Shown one piece after another: positions 7,372 to 13,509 of a DNA stretch of 14,905 bases; position 1 is the stretch's first letter, and each line of letters starts with the position of its first letter. The stretch is from NCBI GenBank assembly GCA_947565475.1, contig CANOGI010000018.1, forward strand, positions 1 through 14,905. Direction: 5' to 3'. The notes beneath the pieces are model-generated. The model saw only the letters and a program-made list of their open reading frames with translations, was not told the origin of the DNA and ran no database searches. The translations under genes and the position numbers were made by a program. This DNA comes from an uncultured Eubacteriaceae bacterium. GTDB lineage: Bacteria; Bacillota; Clostridia; Lachnospirales; CAG-274.

Positions 7372-7749
7372 AATATTAACTCCTTAAATCAGTAAAAATA
7401 TTAATTATGGCAAAGCACATATGAAAACTAAAATCCATACAGAAAATTATAAAAAAATAAAATAAGCTCAAGATACGTTTATTATGATTTCTTATAATTT
7501 TTTTGATATTATTATTAAAAATTTCATATAGTTTTAATAATAAATATATAGTTTTCAAATGGGTTTTAAGATAGTATTTTATAAATTTACAGCCCATTAA
7601 CCCTAAAGATGCGCTTTGAGCTATATTTATCGTGTCAATAGAAAATTGATACGCTTTCAAGAAATACTCGCTGTTTTCTCGTATTTATTATGTGAGAGGT
7701 ACGCGAGATAATAAAAACATATTTAAACGTTCTTTTTTTATGTTCTTCT
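7372..7749. other. AT-rich gap upstream of pheA, no gene seen
   Basis: The stretch must contain the pheA promoter (minus strand), but no -35/-10 pair with proper spacing could be assigned. A TTGACA hexamer occurs on the minus strand near 7631-7636 without a good -10 at 16-18 bases. The only longish reading frame (7376-7660, minus) starts with TTG, has no ribosome binding site, and is Ile/Phe/Lys-rich as expected by chance in such DNA. Confidence 0.4.
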
Positions 7750-7914
7750 TATAGTCAAACTACTCGAAAAATAAACAGATTTGGCGGTTTAAAATCCTTT
7801 TTGCCACGTTGGCGTCGGTTGGCATAGGCTTTAGGCTTTGCTCTCATTCCGCTACCTTGTAAAAATAATTTTAATCTTACCTCTTCTTGCTTATTTTAAA
7901 GTGCTTTAACTATA
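7750..7914 (+). mobile_element. MITE-like element, degenerate copy A
   Basis: This 165-base element starts TATAGTCAAACTACTCGAAA and ends with an imperfect inverted copy of that start (TTTTAAAGTGCTTTAACTATA in reverse sense, about 15 of 21 positions matching). Its body aligns with the element at 10950-11159: shared GGCGG.T.AAAATCCTTTTT, then CGGCGTAGGC-like, CGCTCTC-like and CCTTGTAAAAA.AATTTT blocks, in the same order and orientation. It carries no reading frame. Both ends show TA just outside TAGT, consistent with TA target duplication as in IS630/mariner-type MITEs (inference). It lies upstream of the partner-switching module. Confidence 0.75.
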
Positions 7915-8016
7915 AAAATTCCTATATAGGTTTTTTATAAGACGTTGTTGATAAAAAATATTTTAACATATTTTTTATATTTATTCCATTAAAATATTTA
8001 TATATTTTGAAATTTG

Positions 8017-8025
8017 TGTTATAAT
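8017..8025 (+). promoter_or_regulatory. Extended -10 promoter candidate for the STAS operon
   Basis: TGTTATAAT is a perfect TATAAT preceded by TGn, the extended -10 form. No good -35 exists at the right spacing, which an extended -10 can tolerate. It would give a leader of about 207 bases before the STAS gene at 8240. The rest of 7915-8239 shows no gene or clear structure. Confidence 0.45.
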
Positions 8026-8239
8026 TAAAAAAAGAAATACTATACTTGTTTAATAACCTAAATAATGATGATTGACAAAATATTTTTTCATTAGGCGGAG
8101 AGTGATTTTTGTGGCGATATTTGGAAAGTATCTCAAAAATTAGGCAAAGTATAAAAGTATAATGGAAAAATTTTGAAAATGGCTTTTAAGAGGTTATAAA
8201 ACAGGTCTACTCAATAAAAAAATTAAGGAGGCGGTATAG

Positions 8240-8569
8240 ATGGACTTTTCTATGAATTCTGTATATTCCGAAAAAAATAACTGCTGGTTGATTACGATTG
8301 AAGGTGAGGTCGATATTTTTAACTCAGCGGAAATGAAAACAAAGATTATTGACCTTATTGAACAAAAACCTATTGACGTAAGAATTGAGTGTAAAGATTT
8401 AAGCTATATTGACAGTACGGGGCTCGGCGCTTTTATAGCGGTTTTGAAAAAAACGAAAGAGTTTGAGAAGTCAATTTATTTCCAAAATTTAAAGCCGAGC
8501 TTATCCAAGCTTTTTAAAATTACTAATTTGGATAAAGTATTTGTAATAGAAGGTGATCAAAATGAGTAA
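8240..8569 (+). CDS. STAS-domain anti-anti-sigma factor (SpoIIAA/RsbV-like)
   Basis: This 109-residue single STAS domain is the antagonist component of a partner-switching system. When unphosphorylated, such proteins bind the HATPase anti-sigma factor and free its target; phosphorylation of a conserved Ser breaks the complex. Seen directly: the early GEVDIFNSAEMK segment (22-33) and YIDSTGLGAF (56-65), with Ser59 at the position phosphorylated in SpoIIAA and RsbV. The start at 8240 follows AAGGAGG (8224-8230). The stop overlaps the next gene by 8 bases, so the two are probably translationally coupled. Closest naming (SpoIIAA or RsbV) cannot be decided; the absence of linked sigF makes a SpoIIAA ortholog unlikely. 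Confidence 0.9.
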   Translation: MDFSMNSVYSEKNNCWLITIEGEVDIFNSAEMKTKIIDLIEQKPIDVRIECKDLSYIDSTGLGAFIAVLKKTKEFEKSIYFQNLKPSLSKLFKITNLDKVFVIEGDQNE

Positions 8570-8954
8570 CAGTGAACAAATCAAACTGACATTACCTGTA
8601 AACGCCGCGTATGTTTCAGCAGCGAGGCTTACGGCTTCTTCTGTGGCTAATAGGCTTAATTTTGACATTGAGGAAATAGAGGATATTAAAGTCGCTGTTT
8701 CGGAAGCGTGTACTTACATAATTAAAAACCCTTGTTTTAGTTCTAATGATAATTTTAAAATAGAATTTAATATGGCCAAAGACAGTATTAAAATAAACTT
8801 ATCAGTTGAAAGCGATAAAGAAGTTGACATTGACGACGATGAGATGAGTCTGAGAGTTATAACAGCTCTTATGAACAATACTAATATAGATTATGACGGT
8901 AAATTTTTTAATATGACTATTGAGAAAAAACATGTCCAGGTTTCTTTTAATTAA
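8562..8954 (+). CDS. RsbW-like protein with degenerate ATP-binding (HATPase) motifs
   Basis: This 130-residue protein has the N-terminal half of an RsbW/SpoIIAB-type anti-sigma kinase (LTLPVNAAYVSAARLTASSV, then IEDIKVAVSEACTYI). The N-box normally reads ExxxN; here Glu48 is kept but the Mg-binding Asn is Tyr52. The G1 box (DxGxG) and the glycine-rich G2 box are not recognisable; the equivalent region is acidic (VDIDDDEMS, 88-96). It is therefore predicted not to bind ATP normally and may act as a binding partner or adaptor rather than a kinase. An in-frame GTG at 8553 would add three residues, but the ATG at 8562, after AGGTGAT, is preferred. It overlaps the STAS gene by 8 bases, implying the two products interact. 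Confidence 0.8.
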   Translation: MSNSEQIKLTLPVNAAYVSAARLTASSVANRLNFDIEEIEDIKVAVSEACTYIIKNPCFSSNDNFKIEFNMAKDSIKINLSVESDKEVDIDDDEMSLRVITALMNNTNIDYDGKFFNMTIEKKHVQVSFN

Positions 8955-8974
8955 ATATTCGATGGTTAAATAAT

Positions 8975-9016
8975 GCTAAACACTGTTTAATCCGAGAATA
9001 GAGATTTTTAAACGTT
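8975..9016. repeat. 42-base dispersed repeat, copy B
   Basis: Partner of 5757-5798 (35 of 42 identical, same orientation, transitions only). It begins 20 bases after the stop of the degenerate HATPase gene. The inner stem is kept as TGTTTAA against TTAAACG, with the C-to-T change still able to form a G-U pair. Confidence 0.55.
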
Positions 9017-9110
9017 CATTTACGGCGTATCTGAAAACTAAGTACGCGGGAGAATTACAAAAAAAATAAACGAAATTAAGAGTTTTTGCTTGTTTTTTTA
9101 TGATTTTTTG

Positions 9111-9142
9111 TATATTTTGGCTTTATCTAAACCCAAAATATA
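9111..9142 (+). terminator. Hairpin after the STAS/HATPase gene pair
   Basis: TATATTTTGG (9111-9120) and CCAAAATATA (9133-9142) form a perfect 10-bp stem with a 12-base loop, followed by TTTTAAAAAT. It is weak in G/C and the T-run is short, so it could be a terminator or a processing structure inside a longer transcript. Confidence 0.35.
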
Positions 9143-9173
9143 TTTTAAAAATCAAAGTTTGTAAGTTTTTAAT

Positions 9174-9326
9174 AACTTTTATATAGTTTTCAGACAGCCC
9201 TCAGTATAATAACTATTTTCAAAAGTTGTTTCTGAAGACCGATTACTTATGAGAAATTATAAAAATTAAAGTATGTTTTTGAAAAGGGTTATACGCTTTA
9301 ACGGTTTCACTGGTTTTTCAGAAACA
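9174..9326 (+). promoter_or_regulatory. Structured leader with possible -10 upstream of the HATPase/PP2C pair
   Basis: This stretch holds nested inverted repeats: AACTTTT..ATAGTT (9174-9188) against AACTAT..AAAAGTT (9211-9227), and TGTTTCTGAA (9227-9236) against TTCAGAAACA (9317-9326). The two structures share base 9227 and could be alternatives. A perfect TATAAT lies at 9205-9210 without a good -35. It may be an independent promoter or a regulated leader for the genes at 9361-10945; no known riboswitch class is recognised. Confidence 0.3.
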
Positions 9327-9360
9327 TCGCAAACGTTTAAATAAAAAAAGGAGGGCAGTT

Positions 9361-9786
9361 ATGAGTCAAAATAAGTTTGATGTATCTTTTAAAAGCGATA
9401 TTTATATAGTTAATGATATTGTTGCCAATTCCTTGAATTTTTTAAGAAGCAGTTATCCCAAACTTAATCAAGACAGTCTTATGGAATTTAAACTTATTTA
9501 TTGTGAGCTTTTATTTAACGCTATTATACACGGTAATAACAGAGATGAGAGGAAAAAAGTTTTTTTAAGTATAAATGTAAAAGGTGATCTTGTAAATTCT
9601 GTTGTTTCGGATGAGGGCATCGGGTTTGATTATAATAAGACAATTAAAGACAGTGGAAATGATGAAAATATATTTCTTGAGACAGGAAGGGGAATAAGGC
9701 TTGTTAAATCGCTTGTCGATAGCCTTGATTTTGACGTGAACGGGAGTACTGTTAAATTCTGCAAAAAGGTGGAGTTTGATGGATAA
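9361..9786 (+). CDS. RsbW/SpoIIAB-type HATPase (serine/threonine anti-sigma kinase family)
   Basis: This 141-residue cytosolic protein is a single GHKL-type ATPase domain with the usual motifs. Seen directly: the N-box IYCELLFNAIIHGN (46-59, Glu49 and Asn53), the G1 box SDEGIGFD (83-90), and GRGIRLVKSLVD (109-120) as the G2 region. It is therefore the likely active kinase of this locus, probably phosphorylating an STAS protein such as that at 8240 (inference). The ATG at 9361 follows AAGGAGG (9349-9355). It overlaps the next gene by 8 bases, and the pairing of kinase with PP2C phosphatase fits opposing activities on the same substrate. The target it would sequester is not encoded here. Confidence 0.87.
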   Translation: MSQNKFDVSFKSDIYIVNDIVANSLNFLRSSYPKLNQDSLMEFKLIYCELLFNAIIHGNNRDERKKVFLSINVKGDLVNSVVSDEGIGFDYNKTIKDSGNDENIFLETGRGIRLVKSLVDSLDFDVNGSTVKFCKKVEFDG

Positions 9787-10945
9787 GATTTTGGTTGCGG
9801 ACGAAAATGAACAAACTGTAGACCTAATCGGTAAAATATTATTTAATTCAGATTATGAAATTTATACGGCTTATTCAGGTAAAGTGGCTTTAACTAAAAT
9901 TGAGATGATTAAACCGGATCTTATTATTATTAATACTGATTTTTCAGATATGAGCGGATTTGATATATGTAAAAAGCTTAAAGCCAATTCGGAAACAAAT
10001 TGTATTCCCATTCTCATGCTTGCCGCTGTTATAACCAAGGACATTGGTTTGAGATGTGTATATTCAGGTGTTGACGATTATATCTCAAAGATGTTTGACG
10101 GAACTATTTTTATAGCTAAGGTAAAATCTCTTTTGAGGGTTAAACATTTGAGCGACAGAATTAAAACCCAGTATGAGGAGCTTAAAGAAAAAAATGAGGT
10201 TATTGATTTTCAGCTAAAAATGGCGAGGCGTGTTCAAAGGTCTATTATAAGAAAACTTGATATGACAGTGAGCGGAACAAAAATTTTAAGCAAATATCTT
10301 CCGGCGCTTGAGGTTGGAGGAGATTTTTACAGTGTTAAAGAGCTTGACAGCAGTCATATAGGGCTTATTATAGGAGACGTCTCTGGTCATGGTATATCCG
10401 CCGCTCTTTTGACGGCTACTTTATCTATGATGTTTGACACAATGGCGTCGGTTCATAAAATGCCGGATTCTCTCCTTAAAGAGATGAATAACCAATTTTG
10501 CAAAATTTTTAAACACACTGGTAATGAAATGTATGTATGTATGTTTTACGCTATAGTGGATACCGTTAATTTTGTTATCACATATTCTAACGCCGGGCAG
10601 GTTTATCCGGTTTTTGTGGACAATAAAAACGAGTCTATGCTTGAGCTTGAGATAGGAGGCATTCCTATTGGTCTTATGAACGAGTCTTCTTATGAGGTTA
10701 AACAAACAAAATATTCCCCAGGAGATTATTTGTTTTTTCATACAGACGGTCTTTCAGACTTTTTCTATAAAAGGGAACCTGATAAATTTGGCGAGAAAAT
10801 TAAAGAATGCCTTAAAGATAATATTAACAGGTATGGGGAAGACCTTGAGTCGATTATAGAGGGTGTGCTTAATGAGTTTTACGACTATGATGAGAAAAAT
10901 AAATTTGAAAAAGACGATATAAGCATTATTTTATGTAAACTTTAA
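9779..10945 (+). CDS. Pseudo-receiver / PP2C (RsbU/SpoIIE-type) phosphatase
   Basis: This 388-residue protein has an N-terminal response-regulator receiver fold (1-120), a helical linker (about 120-160, KTQYEELKEKNEVIDFQLK), and a C-terminal PPM phosphatase domain (165-388). The phosphatase acidic residues look intact: GGDFY (Asp182), GDVSGHG (Asp200), HTDGLSD (Asp323) and KDDIS (Asp379/380). It should dephosphorylate the STAS protein. The receiver is unusual: in PDLIIINTDFSDMSGF the phospho-accepting Asp is Asn52, and the switch Thr is Ala82 (PILMLAA), while Asp8, Glu9 and Lys104 remain. It is unlikely to be switched by Asp phosphorylation. The ATG at 9779 follows AAGGTGGAG and overlaps the HATPase gene by 8 bases; a TTG at 9776 is a less likely start. 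A MITE begins 4 bases after its stop. Confidence 0.92.
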   Translation: MDKILVADENEQTVDLIGKILFNSDYEIYTAYSGKVALTKIEMIKPDLIIINTDFSDMSGFDICKKLKANSETNCIPILMLAAVITKDIGLRCVYSGVDDYISKMFDGTIFIAKVKSLLRVKHLSDRIKTQYEELKEKNEVIDFQLKMARRVQRSIIRKLDMTVSGTKILSKYLPALEVGGDFYSVKELDSSHIGLIIGDVSGHGISAALLTATLSMMFDTMASVHKMPDSLLKEMNNQFCKIFKHTGNEMYVCMFYAIVDTVNFVITYSNAGQVYPVFVDNKNESMLELEIGGIPIGLMNESSYEVKQTKYSPGDYLFFHTDGLSDFFYKREPDKFGEKIKECLKDNINRYGEDLESIIEGVLNEFYDYDEKNKFEKDDISIILCKL

Positions 10946-10949
10946 GAAG

Positions 10950-11159
10950 TATAGTCAAATCACTTGAAAACCCGAACAAGTTCGGCGGCTAAAAATCCTT
11001 TTTACTGTGTCATTGTCAGTCGGCGTAGGCTTTCTACTACGCTCTCTTTCCCAGGACGCGTGGGCGAGCAGTAAAGCGAAGCTTTACGACCAGCCTCTTC
11101 CTTGTAAAAACAATTTTTATCTCGCCTCCTTTTGCTCCTTTTCAAGTGATTTGACTATA
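10950..11159 (+). mobile_element. MITE with perfect 21-bp terminal inverted repeats, copy B
   Basis: This 210-base element begins TATAGTCAAATCACTTGAAA(A) and ends with its exact reverse complement (11139-11159), 21 of 21 bases. Its body matches the element at 7750-7914 and carries about 45 extra bases (near 11050-11095) that include a perfect hairpin GTAAAGC-GAA-GCTTTAC (11071-11087). Another hairpin, CCGAAC/GTTCGG, lies at 10972-10985. It has no coding capacity, so it needs a transposase supplied elsewhere. TA at both outer edges suggests TA target duplication (IS630/mariner type, inference). The perfect ends point to a younger insertion than copy A. Confidence 0.85.
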
Positions 11160-11243
11160 TGAGAACATATTAAAGACACCTGATATAAACTTTCTTTCAG
11201 TTATGTTGAGGAAATTAATTTTTAAGCGGTTTGAAATTTATTG

Positions 11244-11272
11244 TTGCATAATTTTTAGGGATATGGTATATT
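11244..11272 (+). promoter_or_regulatory. Sigma-A type promoter of the T-box/aspS operon
   Basis: TTGCAT (11244-11249), a 17-base spacer and TATATT (11267-11272), with TG at 11264-11265 as an extended -10. Transcription should start near 11279, just before the T-box leader. It lies 84 bases after the MITE. Confidence 0.75.
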
Positions 11273-11278
11273 ATTATC

Positions 11279-11591
11279 GTTATGAATTTTTTCAAATATT
11301 TAACGGCTTTGACAAAGAGGAGTAGCAAAGAGAAACTTATCAGGGAGCGGGTGACTTGACTGAAATCGCCTGTTATGACACTCTTTTGTGAAAAACACTT
11401 TTGAGCTTACTTTTTGAAAGAAACTCCGTTTTATATAACAGCTGAGATTTTAGTAGAAAAGTACGGGTTACACACGTTATTGTGTTTTATAGAGTGGGCA
11501 AAAAGTATTTTATTTTTGCCAATTTAGGTGGTACCGCGGATTTTATTATTGTTTCCGTCCTTAAAATTAATTTTTTAGGGCGGATTTTTTT
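11279..11591 (+). ncRNA. T-box riboswitch leader upstream of aspS
   Basis: A tRNA-sensing T-box leader: uncharged tRNA pairs with the specifier codon and with the antiterminator bulge, letting transcription continue. Seen directly: the T-box sequence TAGGTGGTACCGCG (11525-11538), an AGTA motif (11321-11324) expected in Stem I, AGGGAG (11342-11347) resembling the conserved AGAGAG, and a specifier-region 3' strand GTGAAAAACACTTTTGAG (11388-11405). The downstream gene and aligned position favour AAC (Asn, 11394-11396); GAA (Glu, 11390-11392) also occurs in the loop. A terminator follows at 11554-11591. The family identity is firm; the specifier assignment is less so. Confidence 0.9.
11554..11591 (+). 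terminator. T-box regulated intrinsic terminator
   Basis: TCCGTCCTTAAAA (11554-11566) pairs with TTTTTAGGGCGGA (11572-11584), with one G-U pair and one mismatch, followed by a run of seven T. It is mutually exclusive with the antiterminator formed by the T-box sequence just upstream, as is standard for this riboswitch class. Confidence 0.85.
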
Positions 11592-11637
11592 ATGTGTGGA
11601 AGAGCCGAAAGAAAATTTTTTAGGAGGTAGTTTTTTA

Positions 11638-12972
11638 ATGGTTAAAGTAAATGGTATAAACTCAAGCAAAGACCTTGAGATTAAAGAACTTCTCACTCTT
11701 GACGAAAACGGGAGAAAAGGAGTTCGTGTACATGGTATGATTTATAATATTCGAGATATGGGTGATTTCGCTTTTGTTATTTTAAGAAAAAGGGGCGGGC
11801 TCGTTCAGTGCGTTTATAATAAAAACGGCGGAGAGGACGAGAAAGAACTTCTCAGAGAGGAAAATTCCGTTGTTGTTACCGGCGATGTGGGAGACGAGCC
11901 AAGAGCGGTAAACGGAATAGAGATAAGGGTTTCTGAGATGAGACTTTTATCTTCTCCGGCTGAGGAACTGCCTTTTGCCATAAATAAAAGAAATCTCAAT
12001 ATTTCTATTGAAAATGAGCTGCCTATCAGGCCGATTACTTTAAGAAACGAGAGAAGAAGGACTGTATTTAAGCTACAGGCTGGACTTGTGGAAGCTTTCA
12101 GAGCCTTTTTCTCCGAAAATGAGTTTACGGAGATTTTCTCGCCGAAAATTGTAGCCGCCGGCGCCGAGGGCGGGGCGAATATTTTTAAGCTTGAGTATTT
12201 TGGGAAAAAGGCTTATCTCGCTCAAAGTCCACAGTTTTATAAACAAATGCTTATTCCTGTATATGAAAGGGTATTTGAGATAGCTCCTGTTTTCAGAGCT
12301 GAAAAACATGAGACGGTTAGACACCTAAACGAGTATATAGGCGTTGATTTTGAGATGGGTTTTATTGAGAGTTTTTATGATATTATAAATATGGAAACGG
12401 GAATGCTCAAATTCGCTTTTGAGTATGTTAAGAAAAATTATCCGGACTGTCTTAAAAAGCTTAATATTGAGCTTCCTGTTATTGATGAGATTCCATGTGT
12501 CAAATTTAAAGATGCTAAAGAAATGGTCGCCGCTAAATATAACAGAAAAATTAAAGACCCTTACGATCTTGAACCTGAGGAGGAAAGGCTTATAAGCCAG
12601 CTTTTTAAAGAGGAGTATAACAGCGACTTTGTTTTCGTTACTCATTATCCAATTAAAAAACGACCTTTCTATGCTATGGATGACCCGGAAAACGAGAAAT
12701 ATACGTTAAGCTTTGATTTGCTGTATAACGGTATGGAGATTACCACGGGAGGACAGCGTATTCATGATTATAAAACGCAAGTTGACAAAATGATTTCAAA
12801 AGGTCTTAATCCTGAGGATTTTGAGAGTTATCTTATGCTTCATAAGCAGGGCTGTCCTCCTCACGGAGGTCTTGGAATGGGACTTGAGAGATTTTTGATG
12901 AAGCTTATTGATGAAAAGAATATCAGGGCGACATCTATGTTTCCGAGGGATATTACAAGGCTTAACCCGTAA
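11638..12972 (+). CDS. aspS: Archaeal-type aspartyl-tRNA synthetase, probably non-discriminating (Asp/Asn)
   Basis: This 444-residue class II synthetase lacks the large insertion of bacterial AspRS (about 590 residues) and matches the archaeal type. Seen directly: an N-terminal OB-fold (about 25-105), the block KIVAAGAEGGANIF (170-183), SPQFYKQ (197-203), motif 2 FEIAPVFRAEKHETVRHLNEY (213-233), and motif 3 HGGLGMGLERFLMKL with the C-terminal FPRDITRL. With gatC and gatA downstream and an Asn-type T-box upstream, it likely makes Asp-tRNA(Asn) for amidation. At the anticodon-loop site that separates discriminating (Trp) from non-discriminating (His) archaeal enzymes, Tyr36 appears to be present, so specificity is not settled by that residue. 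The ATG at 11638 follows TAGGAGGT (11621-11628); the upstream in-frame extension from 11482 runs through the T-box and is rejected. Confidence 0.93.
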   Translation: MVKVNGINSSKDLEIKELLTLDENGRKGVRVHGMIYNIRDMGDFAFVILRKRGGLVQCVYNKNGGEDEKELLREENSVVVTGDVGDEPRAVNGIEIRVSEMRLLSSPAEELPFAINKRNLNISIENELPIRPITLRNERRRTVFKLQAGLVEAFRAFFSENEFTEIFSPKIVAAGAEGGANIFKLEYFGKKAYLAQSPQFYKQMLIPVYERVFEIAPVFRAEKHETVRHLNEYIGVDFEMGFIESFYDIINMETGMLKFAFEYVKKNYPDCLKKLNIELPVIDEIPCVKFKDAKEMVAAKYNRKIKDPYDLEPEEERLISQLFKEEYNSDFVFVTHYPIKKRPFYAMDDPENEKYTLSFDLLYNGMEITTGGQRIHDYKTQVDKMISKGLNPEDFESYLMLHKQGCPPHGGLGMGLERFLMKLIDEKNIRATSMFPRDITRLNP

Positions 12973-13209
12973 AATCGTCTGAGAGTCTGATATTTTTATA
13001 ATAAAACTCATTCGATAACTTGAATAATGCTTACGGAATATTTTTTATCAGTCGGTTCTGGGAAGGCTATTGAATGGGTTTAAAGCAATTCGGGGAAATT
13101 TTAACCGCGAAACACTAAAAAGATTTCTTAATATATCGAATTAATCAAAGTTTGTTCGCTCATTCGTTTATTGTTTCGCTATAATATTATAAAAAGGAGG
13201 ATTTTTTGT

Positions 13210-13497
13210 ATGCAGATTAATAATGAACTTATTACTTATCTTGAAGACCTTTCAAGACTGACTCTTTCCAAGGAAGAAGAGGAAAAGGCGAAAGTTGACC
13301 TTGAGAAAATATTAAATTATATAGATAAGCTTAACGAGCTTGACACGACTAATGTTGAGGCGATTTCTCATCCTTTCGCTTTTACCAATAATTTTAGAGA
13401 CGACGTTACCGTTGCTTCCGCGGACAGAGAGATTATTTTAGCGAACGCCCCAATGAAAAAAGATGGCTGTTTTAAAGTTCCAAAAACTGTTGATTAA
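13210..13497 (+). CDS. gatC: Asp-tRNA(Asn)/Glu-tRNA(Gln) amidotransferase subunit C
   Basis: The 95-residue GatC wraps between GatA and GatB and stabilises the GatCAB complex. Seen directly: the helical N-terminus (YLEDLSRLTLSKEEEEK), KILNYIDKLNELDTTNVEAI in the middle, and the C-terminal FKVPKTVD expected in this family. The ATG at 13210 follows AAAGGAGG (13193-13200). The stop is 12 bases before gatA. A 237-base gap separates it from aspS; a TATAAT lies at 13180-13185 but has no good -35 and would start transcription at the ribosome binding site, so a separate promoter is doubtful and read-through from the T-box promoter is assumed. Confidence 0.95.
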   Translation: MQINNELITYLEDLSRLTLSKEEEEKAKVDLEKILNYIDKLNELDTTNVEAISHPFAFTNNFRDDVTVASADREIILANAPMKKDGCFKVPKTVD

Positions 13498-13509
13498 GGA
13501 GAGTGTATT

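Noticed and set aside
7376..7660. Minus-strand 94-codon reading frame upstream of pheA
   Set aside because: It begins with TTG, has no ribosome binding site, and its Ile/Phe/Lys/Asn-rich composition is what AT-rich non-coding DNA gives. No family resemblance was seen.
11482..11637. N-terminal extension of AspRS from an upstream in-frame start
   Set aside because: It would translate the T-box antiterminator and terminator; the ATG at 11638 has its own strong ribosome binding site and gives the normal family length.
6421..12993. Shared 12-mer AGAGTCTGATAT at 6421-6432 and 12982-12993
   Set aside because: Exact 12-base matches are expected several times by chance in a window of this size, and the flanks do not align.
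13180..13185. TATAAT before gatC as an operon-internal promoter
   Set aside because: No -35 at acceptable spacing, and the start point would fall on the ribosome binding site.
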